DNA of 64,000 nt, from assembly GCA_019750135.1 (NCBI GenBank), contig JAIEOV010000013.1, positions 103,553 through 167,552 on the forward strand, given 5' to 3'. Below are positions 16,998 through 25,122 of the stretch, piece by piece; position 1 is the first letter of the stretch; each line of letters opens with the position of its first letter. Origin of the DNA: Reyranella sp. (lineage in GTDB: Bacteria > Pseudomonadota > Alphaproteobacteria > Reyranellales > Reyranellaceae). A program made the translations under genes and the position numbers. The notes beneath the pieces are model-generated. The model ran no database searches, was not told where the DNA came from, and saw only the letters and a program-made list of their open reading frames with translations.

Positions 16998-18218
16998 TCA
17001 GGCAAGCGGTACGGCGGCTGGCGCGCGACCCGTCTCGATGTTGGCGTCGTCGATCGGGAAGTGCAACAGCGCAGCGACGAGGCCCGCGGCTGCCGTGGCG
17101 ATCCAGAGCGGCCCGTAGGAACCGGTCAGGTCGAAGATGACGCCGCCAACGCCGGCGCCCAGGAATGATCCGACCTGATGGCTGAGGAAGCATACGCCGA
17201 ACAGGGTACCGAGATGCTGGGTGCCGAAGATCTTGGCCACCAGGCCGCTGGTGAGCGGCACGGTGCCCAGCCAGGTCAGCCCCATGACGGCGGCGAAGAT
17301 CATCACGGAGGTCTCGGTCTTCGGCATCAGGAAGAAGACGGCGATGGCAGCGCCCCGGATCAGATAGAGCCATCCCAGGATGTACTGCTGTCGCACCTTG
17401 CCTCCCAACCATCCGCAGACCCAGGTGCCGGCCATGTTGAACAGGCCGATCGTCGCCAGCGCTGCCGCGCCCAGCCCCGCCGGCATGTTGCAGACCACCA
17501 GGTAACCCGGCAGGTAGGTTGCGATGAAGGCGAGCTGAAAGCCGCAGGTGAAAAAGCCGAGTGTCAGTAGAATGTAGCCGCGATGGTGCAAGGCCAGGGA
17601 GAGAACGTCGCCCAGTGCATAAGCGAATTGCGGTTGCGCCGTGGCGCCTGCATCGCGCCGGTCGAGGATGATCCCGAGCGGGGACACCACGGCCATCAGA
17701 ACGGCAAGCCCCAATAGGGCGATGGAGATGCCGAGGCCCTCGTTGGCGAATTGCGTTGCCGGCACGAGGACGAACTGCCCGAACGATCCGCCGGCGCTCG
17801 CGATACCCATCGCCATGCTGCGACGCGCGGGCGAGGCCACGCGGCCGACCGAGGCCAGCACCACGGCGAAAGTCGTGCAGCTCACGCCGATGCCGATCAG
17901 CAGGCCCATGCCGATCACGAGGAGTAAGCCCGAAGGCGCGAGCGCCGACAGAGCGAGGCCGGCGGCGAAGGCCAGGGCGCCGAATGCCACCACCGGCGCC
18001 GCTCCATAGCGATCGGCAGCCGCGCCGGCAAAAGGCTGGGCAAAGCCCCAGACGAGATTGTGCAGGGCGATCGCCAGGGCGATCATGCTCAGCGATATCC
18101 CCCGATCGACGGATAGTGGCTCGACGAACAATCCGAATGTCTGGCGGATTCCCATCGTCGCGCTCAGGATCAGGGCGCCCGCGATGATGACCGCCGTGGT
18201 CTGGCCTCGTGTAGACAT
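16998..18218 (-). CDS. MFS transporter
   Basis: A 406-residue major facilitator protein with about twelve hydrophobic helices. The loop 2-3 motif reads AAADRYGAAPVV. The N-terminal helix contains MGIRQTFGLFVEPLS, as in many MFS proteins annotated as carboxylate or monocarboxylate-type transporters. It would move a small organic solute across the inner membrane, possibly the substrate of the enzymes downstream. The gene is first on the minus strand before the LysR regulator (68-base gap). Direction of transport and ligand are not determined. Confidence 0.85.
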   Translation of the reverse strand: MSTRGQTTAVIIAGALILSATMGIRQTFGLFVEPLSVDRGISLSMIALAIALHNLVWGFAQPFAGAAADRYGAAPVVAFGALAFAAGLALSALAPSGLLLVIGMGLLIGIGVSCTTFAVVLASVGRVASPARRSMAMGIASAGGSFGQFVLVPATQFANEGLGISIALLGLAVLMAVVSPLGIILDRRDAGATAQPQFAYALGDVLSLALHHRGYILLTLGFFTCGFQLAFIATYLPGYLVVCNMPAGLGAAALATIGLFNMAGTWVCGWLGGKVRQQYILGWLYLIRGAAIAVFFLMPKTETSVMIFAAVMGLTWLGTVPLTSGLVAKIFGTQHLGTLFGVCFLSHQVGSFLGAGVGGVIFDLTGSYGPLWIATAAAGLVAALLHFPIDDANIETGRAPAAVPLA

Positions 18219-18558
18219 GCTTGGAAACTCCTCGACATCACTGTGGCGAGCGGCGACGCGGGCGGCAAAAGAGAAGCATTTGATGACGGGTGAGTGCTCC
18301 TCGTCTGAGAGCAGGGCTATCGCATATGGCCGTCATCCCGACCGGAGCCGAGCGCAGCGAGGCGGAGCGGAGGGACCTGTTTTGTTGATGCATCGATAAA
18401 AATAGGTCCCTCGACTACGCCGCCCTTCGGGCGGCTTCGCTCGGGATGACGGGAATTTAGCCCTGCGCCCGAGAGGGTGTTCGCGCCGTGAAACGATGGC
18501 GATGCCCGGAGGCGATTCTCCGGTAGGATGGCGCCGAGATGAAAAGACTTTCACGGCC
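18219..18558. other. Intergenic region between divergent MFS genes
   Basis: A 340-base gap between two divergently transcribed transporter genes. Its centre is taken up by an inverted repeat (18330-18452). The rest shows no convincing reading frame. I could not pick a clear promoter for either gene. Confidence 0.6.
18330..18452. repeat. Long imperfect inverted repeat (GTCATCCCGA family)
   Basis: Ends CCGTCATCCCGA and TCGGGATGACGG pair. The inner parts GAGGGACCT and AGGTCCCTC also pair around an AT-rich centre (TTGTTGATGCATCGATAAAAA). Related elements occur at 60021-60097 and 63811-63878. Confidence 0.8.
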
Positions 18559-19794
18559 ATGACGAAACGCTGGCTGCAGCTGGCCATCGGCATCGTCTGC
18601 ATGGTGATGGTCTCCAGCCTGCAGCAGAGCTGGACGCTGTTCGTCGAGCCCATCGACGCCAGGTTCCAGTGGGGCCGCGCCGCCATCCAGGCCGACTTCG
18701 CGATCCTCGTCCTGGCGGCGACCATGCTCGTGCCCTTCGAAGGCTGGTTCGTCGATCGTTTCGGGCCGCGGCCCGTGGCGTTGCTGGGCGGCGTGCTGGT
18801 CGGTGCTTCGTGGGGACTGAACTCCATCGCCGACTCCCTGCCGCTGTTCTATCTCGCGGCGGTACTGGGCGGCATCGGCGTGGGCTGCATCTACGGTACC
18901 TGCCTGGGCAACGCGCTGAAATGGTTCCCCGACCGGCGCGGCCTCGCGGTCGGCCTCACCATCGCCGGCTTCGGTATCGGGCCCGCCTTCACCGTCGTCC
19001 CGATCCATCTCACCATCCAGCAGAGCGGCTACGAGGCGGCCTTCCTGTGGTTCGGCCTGGGGCAGGGCACCGTCATCGTCCTGCTGGCGCTAATGCTGGC
19101 CAAGCCGCCATCGCACGGGCTGGCTGCCGCTGCACGCGTTGCGCACTCGGAGCGGCACCACACGCCGCGCGAGGTGCTGCGCTCGCCAGTGTTCTGGCTG
19201 CTGTTCGTGATGTCGCTCATGATCACCGCGGTCGCCCTCGTCTTCACCGCCTACCTCGCGACCATGGCGCTCGACTTCCGCATCGCCGAGGTGCCGGTGA
19301 GCCTGTTGGGCATCACCTTGCCGGTGGTGACCTTCGCGCTCACCCTCGACCGCATCACCAACGGCCTGGGGCGGCCCCTGTGCGGCTGGCTGTCGGACCA
19401 TGTCGGGCGTCACAACGCCATGCTGATGGCGTTCACGCTGAGCGCTGTCAGCGTCCTCGCCTTTGCCATCTGGGGCAAGCATCCGGTCATGTTCGTGCTG
19501 CTGAGCGGCGTCATGTTCTTCTCCTGGGGCGGGGTGGCGAGCCTCTTCCCTGCGACCTGCACCGACTATTTCGGCACCAGCTACGCCACGACCAACGCCG
19601 GCCTGTTGCACACCGCCAAGGGCTTCGCCGCGTTGCTGGTGCCATTGTCGGAGACCGTGGTGTCGGCGACGGGCAGCTGGCATGCCGTCTTCATCATCGC
19701 TGTCGGCATGAGCATCGTGCCGGCGGTAATGGGTATCGCTGTCCTGCGGCCGTTGCGGACGGCGCAGTTGAAGTCCGCCGCCATGGCCAAGTGA
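18559..19794 (+). CDS. MFS transporter, OxlT/MCT-like
   Basis: A 411-residue major facilitator transporter with about twelve membrane helices, beginning MTKRWLQLAIGIVCMVMVSS. It resembles oxalate:formate antiporter/monocarboxylate-type MFS proteins (WTLFVEPIDARFQWGRAAIQ, then GIGVGCIYGTCLGNALKWFPDRRGLA). The start at 18559 matches the family start; an in-frame ATG at 18496 would add a charged, non-membrane tail. It is followed after 27 bases by an ATC-hydrolase-like gene and likely begins a four-gene operon ending at 23422. The ligand is probably a small organic anion, by family analogy only. Confidence 0.84.
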   Translation: MTKRWLQLAIGIVCMVMVSSLQQSWTLFVEPIDARFQWGRAAIQADFAILVLAATMLVPFEGWFVDRFGPRPVALLGGVLVGASWGLNSIADSLPLFYLAAVLGGIGVGCIYGTCLGNALKWFPDRRGLAVGLTIAGFGIGPAFTVVPIHLTIQQSGYEAAFLWFGLGQGTVIVLLALMLAKPPSHGLAAAARVAHSERHHTPREVLRSPVFWLLFVMSLMITAVALVFTAYLATMALDFRIAEVPVSLLGITLPVVTFALTLDRITNGLGRPLCGWLSDHVGRHNAMLMAFTLSAVSVLAFAIWGKHPVMFVLLSGVMFFSWGGVASLFPATCTDYFGTSYATTNAGLLHTAKGFAALLVPLSETVVSATGSWHAVFIIAVGMSIVPAVMGIAVLRPLRTAQLKSAAMAK

Positions 19795-19821
19795 CGTCAC
19801 GAATCCGAGGGGAGGCCCATC

Positions 19822-20295
19822 ATGTCCGAAACCACCATTTCCCTGCTTGACGAGGTCAAGCTGCAGGCCGCAGTGATCCTGCCGATCCTGCGCTCGTTGC
19901 GCGCCGAGGTCGGCAAAGAGAAGGCCGACCGCATCGTCGGCGATGCGCTACGCACCTGGGCGCGCGATCTCTACCATCGCATCGGCGAGAGCAAGCCGGG
20001 CTCGCCGCGGCAGAAATGGGATGCGGTGTGGGCCGAGGACATGCGGCCACGCATCGGCGACGCGGTCGATCGCGACATGCTGAAGGACGACGGCGCCGTG
20101 CGCGAATACAACATCACGCGCTGCCAGTACGCCGAGTTCTTCCGCGGCCTGGGCGAGCCCGAGCTGGGTGGCATCCTGCTGTGCGATTCGGATTTTCACA
20201 TTGCCGACGTCGCCGGATCGAGTATCGAGTTCAAGCGCACCCAGACCATCATGCAGGGCGCTGCCTATTGCGACTTCCGCTACCGGTTCAAATGA
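19822..20295 (+). CDS. L-2-amino-thiazoline-4-carboxylic acid hydrolase family protein
   Basis: A 157-residue protein resembling the ATC hydrolase family (AtzL-like, PF14196 as I recall), enzymes that open the thiazoline ring of L-2-amino-thiazoline-4-carboxylate in a route to cysteine. Supporting features are the N-terminal helix ISLLDEVKLQAAVILPILR, the NITRCQYAEFFRGLGEPELG segment with a conserved Cys, and the ending QTIMQGAAYCDFRYRFK. Many members have other or unknown roles. Its stop overlaps the start of the GMC oxidoreductase (ATGA at 20292-20295), so they are coupled. Confidence 0.72.
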   Translation: MSETTISLLDEVKLQAAVILPILRSLRAEVGKEKADRIVGDALRTWARDLYHRIGESKPGSPRQKWDAVWAEDMRPRIGDAVDRDMLKDDGAVREYNITRCQYAEFFRGLGEPELGGILLCDSDFHIADVAGSSIEFKRTQTIMQGAAYCDFRYRFK

Positions 20296-21899
20296 CCAAC
20301 GAGACTTTCGACTACATCGTCGTCGGCGCGGGCTCGGCCGGCGCTGCCGTGGCCAACCGGCTGTCTGCCGACCCGCACTACCGCGTGCTGCTGCTCGAAG
20401 CGGGCCCGGCCAGCAATCCGTGGTCACGCATTCCGATCGGCTATGCCAAGCTCATCAACAACCCGGCGGCCAACTGGCTGTACAGCGCCGAGCCCGAGAC
20501 CAACACCAGCGGCCGCCGGCTACCGGTGCCACGCGGAAAACTGCTGGGCGGCTCGAGCGCCATCAACGGCCAGGCCTTCGTGCGCGGCCAGGCGCAGGAC
20601 TTCGACTCCTGGGCGCAGATGGGCAATCGCGGCTGGAGCTACAGCGACGTGCTGCCGTTCTTCAGGAAGATGGAGAGCTACGAGGGCGGCGGCGACGATA
20701 CCTTCCGTGGCCGCGACGGTCCGTTGCGCGTCACCGATCCCGACTGGCGCGATCCGCTGTTCTCGGCCTTGATCGAGGCGGCCGGCCAGGTCGGCATCCG
20801 GCACAATCCCGACTACAACGGCGCGCAGCAGGACGGCATCGCCATGAGCCAGGCGACGATCGCCTCTCGCCAGCGCATGAGCACCGCGCGCTGCTACCTC
20901 GATCCCGTCCGCAGCCGGCCCAATCTGCGCATCGTGACCGACGCCCTGACCGAGGGGCTGCTGCTCGAGGGCAAGCGCTGCGTCGGTGTCCGCTATTCCG
21001 TCGGGGGTGTGGCGCGGGAGGCCCGGGCGGCGCGCGAGGTCGTGATCAGCGCCGGGTCGATCAACTCGCCGCAACTGCTGGAGCTGTCGGGCATCGGCCA
21101 GCCCGAGCGCCTGCAGGCGCTCGGCATCACCGTGCGCCATGCCCTGCCGGGCGTGGGCGAGAACCTGCGCGACCACTATGCGCCGCGCACCCGCTGGTCG
21201 ATCGGCGCCAGGGGTTTCACCTTCAATCATCGCGCGCGCGGGCTCGGCATGGTGTATCAGGCGATGCGCTACGCCTTGTTCGGCGACGGCCTGTTGTCGA
21301 TGGTCGCCGCGCCGATCCGTGCCTTCGTCCGCTCGCGCGAAGGCCTCGCGTCGCCGGACCTGCTGCTGGGCTGGGTGCCGATGCTGACCGAGCCGGGGCC
21401 AAAAGGGCCGCGCATTGCGCGCCAGTCCGGCATGACCTGCTACGCCCATCCGATGCGGCCCGAGAGCAAGGGGCACATCCACATCGTGTCGGCCGATCCG
21501 AAGAAGCAGCCGGCCATCAACTTCAATTTCCTGTCGGCGTCGGTCGATGCCGAGCTCACCGTGCGCGCCATTCGCATCGCCTGCTCGGTCATGCATGCGC
21601 CGGCGCTCGCCCCTCTGCAGATCAGCGAGATCGCGCCGGGGCCCGAGCGCAAGACCGACGACGAGATCATCGCCTGGGTCAAGCAGACCGCCGAGACGAC
21701 CTATCATCCGGTCGGCACCTGCAAGATGGGTTCCGACGCGATGGCGGTCGTCGACAGCCGCCTCCGCGTGCACGGCGTCGCGGGCCTGCGCGTTGCCGAT
21801 GCCTCGATCATGCCGACCCTGACCTCGGGTAACACCAATGCGCCCTCGATCATGATCGGTGAGAAGGCCGCGGCGATGGTGCTGGAGGATGCCGCCTGA
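20292..21899 (+). CDS. GMC-family FAD oxidoreductase (choline dehydrogenase-like)
   Basis: A 535-residue glucose-methanol-choline oxidoreductase that oxidises an alcohol to an aldehyde using FAD. The dinucleotide motif is YIVVGAGSAGAAVANRL at the start; the GMC signature GKLLGGSSAINGQAFVRG follows at about residues 78-95. The catalytic pair is His in TTYHPVGTCKMG and Asn in SGNTNAPSIM. No signal peptide is seen. It overlaps the upstream ATC-hydrolase-like gene by four bases and the downstream exporter gene by one, so all three are co-translated. The alcohol is unknown. Confidence 0.88.
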   Translation: MTNETFDYIVVGAGSAGAAVANRLSADPHYRVLLLEAGPASNPWSRIPIGYAKLINNPAANWLYSAEPETNTSGRRLPVPRGKLLGGSSAINGQAFVRGQAQDFDSWAQMGNRGWSYSDVLPFFRKMESYEGGGDDTFRGRDGPLRVTDPDWRDPLFSALIEAAGQVGIRHNPDYNGAQQDGIAMSQATIASRQRMSTARCYLDPVRSRPNLRIVTDALTEGLLLEGKRCVGVRYSVGGVAREARAAREVVISAGSINSPQLLELSGIGQPERLQALGITVRHALPGVGENLRDHYAPRTRWSIGARGFTFNHRARGLGMVYQAMRYALFGDGLLSMVAAPIRAFVRSREGLASPDLLLGWVPMLTEPGPKGPRIARQSGMTCYAHPMRPESKGHIHIVSADPKKQPAINFNFLSASVDAELTVRAIRIACSVMHAPALAPLQISEIAPGPERKTDDEIIAWVKQTAETTYHPVGTCKMGSDAMAVVDSRLRVHGVAGLRVADASIMPTLTSGNTNAPSIMIGEKAAAMVLEDAA

Positions 21900-23422
21900 T
21901 GGCTGCCGCGGAGCCCGGGCCAGCGTCGTTTGTCGCGCTGCGCAATGCGGTGCTGCGAGGCCACGAGCCGCCGCCGTTGCAGGCCGTTACCCGGCTCTCA
22001 TGGTATCCCTGGGCCGTCGTCGGCACTGTGTGCGTGGGCGCCTTCATGGGGCAGGTCGATGCCAGCCTGACGCAGATGCTGCTGCCCCGGCTGGAGCACG
22101 ACTTCCATGCGCCGCTCAGCACCGTGAGCTGGGTCGCCGTGGCCTACATCCTGACCATGGCGTCGTTCATGCCGATCTTCGGCCGGCTGGCCGACATGAT
22201 CGGCCGCAAGCTGCTCTATACCGGCGCCTTCCTGATCTTCGTCATCGGCTCCGGCCTGTGCGGCTTCGCGCCCGACCTGCCCACCCTGATCGCCTTCCGC
22301 ATCATCCAGGGCATCGGCGCCGCGCTGCTCACCGCCAACAGCATCGCCATCGTCGTCCTGGCTGCGGGCCCCGAGCATCGCGGCCGCGCGCTGGGGCTGC
22401 AATCGGCGGCGCAGGCGATCGGGCTGGGCGTGGGGCCGGCGGTGGGCGGCCTGGTGCTCGACACGCTGGGCTGGCACTGGGCGTTCTGGATCAACGTCCC
22501 GTTCGGTCTTCTAGGCCTGCTGCTGGGCTGGTTCGTGCTGCCGCAGACCCGGCATCTGGCGAAAGCCGGACGCTTCGACTGGCATGGCGCTTTCCTGATC
22601 GCGCCCGCGCTCACCGCCGTCGTGGCGATCCTGAACGAAGGCCATGCCTGGGGCGTGACGTCGCCCGCCTTCATTTCCTGCGCCGCGGCGGCGGTCGTTC
22701 TCCTGGCGCTGTTCGTCCGCGCCGAGCACCATGCGACGACGCCGCTGATCGACTTCAAGCTGTTGCGCCAGCCGGCCTTCCTGACCGGCAACCTGGCGAA
22801 CTTCCTGTCCTACGCCACGCTGTTCGGCGTGTTCTTCCTCATCCCCTTCGTGCTGGTGCGCATCTACCAGGACTCCGAGCTCATAGCCGGCTTGAGGCTC
22901 TCGATCGTCCCGGTGATGCTGGGCCTGCTGGCGCCGGTCGGCGGCATGCTCTACGACCGCTTCGGCGGCCGCATCGTGACGGCGGCGGGCATGACGATCT
23001 GCGTCGCCGGCCTTGCGGTGCTCTATGTCTTCCTCGACGGCAAGGCGGCGACCATGCCGCAGGTCATGCTGGCGCTGGCCATCTTCGGTGTGGGGCAGGG
23101 GCTGTTCATCTCGCCCAACAGCAGCGCGATCATGGCGACCGCTCCCGAGGAGCTGACCGGCGAAGCCGGCAGCCTTTTGAACGTGGTGCGCTACCTCGGC
23201 ATCAGCACCGGCATCGCCAGCGCCTCCACCGTGCTGGCGCTCGGCATCGCCGACGCGCCCGGATCCAACGGCATCACGGTCGATGCCTCGGCCGCGACGC
23301 TCGTCTTCGCCAGCCGCCTGGTGATCCTGATGCTGGGCGTCCTGGGCGTCCTGGCCGCCGCGCTCTCGCTGATGCGAACCGTGCCACGCAAGGCGCGCGG
23401 CCCGCAGGCGGTCGAGCTCTAG
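21899..23422 (+). CDS. DHA2 (EmrB/QacA)-type MFS transporter
   Basis: A 507-residue proton-coupled transporter of the 14-helix drug:H+ antiporter-2 type. The first helix carries GAFMGQVDASLTQMLLPRLE, like the conserved LDxTIVNVALP-type motif. FGRLADMIGRKLLYTGAF is motif A and the GPAVGGLVLDTLGWHWAFWI stretch contains motif C and its flank. Family members export drugs, siderophores or metabolic intermediates. It is the last gene of the operon with the ATC-hydrolase-like protein and GMC oxidoreductase; export of a pathway product or toxic intermediate is a reasonable inference. Confidence 0.87.
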   Translation: MAAAEPGPASFVALRNAVLRGHEPPPLQAVTRLSWYPWAVVGTVCVGAFMGQVDASLTQMLLPRLEHDFHAPLSTVSWVAVAYILTMASFMPIFGRLADMIGRKLLYTGAFLIFVIGSGLCGFAPDLPTLIAFRIIQGIGAALLTANSIAIVVLAAGPEHRGRALGLQSAAQAIGLGVGPAVGGLVLDTLGWHWAFWINVPFGLLGLLLGWFVLPQTRHLAKAGRFDWHGAFLIAPALTAVVAILNEGHAWGVTSPAFISCAAAAVVLLALFVRAEHHATTPLIDFKLLRQPAFLTGNLANFLSYATLFGVFFLIPFVLVRIYQDSELIAGLRLSIVPVMLGLLAPVGGMLYDRFGGRIVTAAGMTICVAGLAVLYVFLDGKAATMPQVMLALAIFGVGQGLFISPNSSAIMATAPEELTGEAGSLLNVVRYLGISTGIASASTVLALGIADAPGSNGITVDASAATLVFASRLVILMLGVLGVLAAALSLMRTVPRKARGPQAVEL

Positions 23423-23602
23423 CGGTGCCGACCGGATTGCCGCCACTGCTGGCACCGACAAAGACTGCGCCCCTATGGTACGCAAAAAATAAGACCGAAG
23501 TTGATCCGGCAGTAAACCCATAGCGCAACTGCCGGTGCAGGACGCGAGTCGGAGATAATGCGTCGAAAGACCTCCTATGGCAGGCAATATCCAAAACCGT
23601 AG

Positions 23603-23631
23603 TTGACCTGTTGAAGCACTTGAGTTATCTT
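23603..23631 (+). promoter_or_regulatory. Candidate sigma-70-type promoter
   Basis: TTGACC (23603-23608) and TATCTT (23626-23631) are separated by 17 bases. It points into non-coding DNA and then against the end of the Ldh2-family gene, so it does not serve any recognised protein gene. Confidence 0.4.
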
Positions 23632-23895
23632 AGCCCCCGTGCTCGCCTCCCGCGGGCTCTGCTCTATGCATCGTTCATCCGACGACCATCGCCCGCGCCA
23701 GATACCGTGCGAGCCCATCCGGCTGGTTCAGTCGGATGGGCGCACCCGGTCCGGCGACGAGGGCGGCCGCGTCGCTGTCCGCATTTTTGCCGACTCACCC
23801 GAGGGGTGCATACCACGAGCGTGTAACTGTCCGAATTCATCGGCAGCCCCCCATGGGTAGCGGGTCGGCTGCCGCGGCAACGCTACGACGCTCGG

Positions 23896-23932
23896 CGGAA
23901 ACGGCGGAAACCCCCGGAAACCCCCGGAAACC
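23896..23932 (+). repeat. Short tandem repeat
   Basis: Four copies of CGGAAAC at spacings of 9, 10 and 10 bases; the last three copies are joined by CCCC tracts. It lies just before the 3' end of the convergent Ldh2-family gene. No function is evident. Confidence 0.6.
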
Positions 23933-23978
23933 TCTCGCGCCGCTGACAGCACTGCATGCACGGCGCGATGTCCTCGGC

Positions 23979-25043
23979 TCAGTTCGTCATGATCCACGGC
24001 GCGCCCGAGGCGAGCGCGACGTCGCGCACCTTGGCGAGCAGGCCGGGCCCGACGGGAATACCCGTCTTGAGACGCTGGGCCGCGATGCGCCGCTCGGGCT
24101 CGCCCGCCACCATCACCGGGCGGTCGGGATCGGCCGGCTTGGTGGCGCGCAGCGTGTCGCAGAAGGCGGCGACGTCGTCGCGGAATTCCTTCGGGTCGCG
24201 GAAGATGCCGGGATCGAGCGCCAGCATGAAATGGCCGATGTCCTGCGTGCCGGGCTTTTTGGTGTGCATCGGGTCGGTGATCATGGTGGCGCCCGACAGC
24301 GCCGACGACAAGATGTTCACCATCGACGACAGGCCGTAGCCCTTGTGGCTGCTGCCTTCCGGCGTGCCGCCGAGCGGCGTCATGAACCCGCCCTTGCTCA
24401 CCTCGCGCGGATCGGTGCTGGGCTTGCCTTCTGAAGTGACCAGCCAGCCGAGCGGCGTCGGCAGGTTCTCGTTGGCCTTGTTGCGGATCTTTCCGGCGGC
24501 GACCGTGGTCGTCGCCATGTCGAGCAGGAACGGCTCGCCTGGCCGGCCCGGCGCGCCGAACGCAATCGGGTCCGTGCCGAGCCGCGCTTGGGCGCCGAAG
24601 GTGGGTGCCACCTGGATGCCGCTCGCCGAGGTGGCGACCATGCCGATCAGGCCGGCCTCGACCGCCATCAGCGCGTAGAAACCGCAGGCGCCGAAATGCG
24701 CCGAGTTGCGCACCACGGCGACGCCGATGCCCGAGGTCTTGGCCTTGCTGATCGCGAGATCCATGGCGCGTCGGGCGTTGGCGTGGCCGAGGCCGCCCTG
24801 GCCGTCGACCAGCGCCGATACCGGGGTTTCCCGTGAAACAACGGGCTCGACCTTCATGTCGATCTTTCCGCCGCGCCGGCGCTCGTCATAGACCGGCACC
24901 ATGGAGATGCCGTGGGTGTCGATGCCGTGCAGGTCGGCCCAGCTCATGATCTCGGCCGTGCTGGCCGCAGCAGGGGCGGCCATGCCCCAGGCGCTGAGGA
25001 TCAGTTCGAGCTGACGGCGGTGCGTTTCATAGGAGGCGGGCAT
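23979..25043 (-). CDS. Malate/L-lactate dehydrogenase family (Ldh2) oxidoreductase
   Basis: A 354-residue NAD(P)-dependent dehydrogenase of the Ldh2/YlbC/ComC type, which acts on 2-hydroxy acids such as malate, lactate, ureidoglycolate or sulfolactate. Typical motifs are ADLHGIDTHGISMVPVY near residue 40, VRNSAHFGACGFYALMA near 120, and GTDPIAFGAPG in the nucleotide region; the late SSHKGYGLSSMVNIL is also conserved. ATG 25043 follows GGAAG and gives MPASYETHRRQ; a GTG at 25055 is an alternative. It is divergent from the HD-domain gene with a 14-base palindrome between them. The 2-hydroxy acid cannot be named. Confidence 0.86.
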   Translation of the reverse strand: MPASYETHRRQLELILSAWGMAAPAAASTAEIMSWADLHGIDTHGISMVPVYDERRRGGKIDMKVEPVVSRETPVSALVDGQGGLGHANARRAMDLAISKAKTSGIGVAVVRNSAHFGACGFYALMAVEAGLIGMVATSASGIQVAPTFGAQARLGTDPIAFGAPGRPGEPFLLDMATTTVAAGKIRNKANENLPTPLGWLVTSEGKPSTDPREVSKGGFMTPLGGTPEGSSHKGYGLSSMVNILSSALSGATMITDPMHTKKPGTQDIGHFMLALDPGIFRDPKEFRDDVAAFCDTLRATKPADPDRPVMVAGEPERRIAAQRLKTGIPVGPGLLAKVRDVALASGAPWIMTN

Positions 25044-25079
25044 GCGATCTTCCACGGGCTGGGCGGCGGGACGGGCACC

Positions 25080-25093
25080 CTAGCACGTGCTAG
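25080..25093. promoter_or_regulatory. Perfect 14-base palindrome, candidate operator
   Basis: CTAGCACGTGCTAG reads the same on both strands and lies in the 79-base gap between the divergent Ldh2-family and HD-domain genes, 37 bases from one start and 30 from the other. The position suits a shared repressor site. No regulator gene is adjacent. Confidence 0.45.
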
Positions 25094-25122
25094 CTTTGCC
25101 GAAACGCCGGAGGAGACGTGCC

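Larger units (their letters stand above)
23423..23978. other. 556-base intergenic region with promoter and hairpins
   Basis: No convincing protein gene is seen here; the small open frames lack ribosome sites and family resemblance. It contains a near-repeat ACCGWAGTTGAYC (23494-23507 and 23596-23609), a sigma-70-like promoter (23603-23631), a nine-pair hairpin (GCCCATCCG 23713-23721 with CGGATGGGC 23733-23741), an eight-pair hairpin (CGGCAGCC 23841-23848 with GGCTGCCG 23867-23874) and a short tandem repeat. A small RNA is possible. Confidence 0.55.

Noticed and set aside
16930..17412. N-terminal extension of the LysR gene
   Set aside because: The extra 161 codons lie over the MFS gene and read as Arg-rich shadow sequence; the HTH begins right at ATG 16929.
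23611..23860. Small open frames in the large intergenic gap
   Set aside because: They overlap one another, lack ribosome sites and have no recognisable features.
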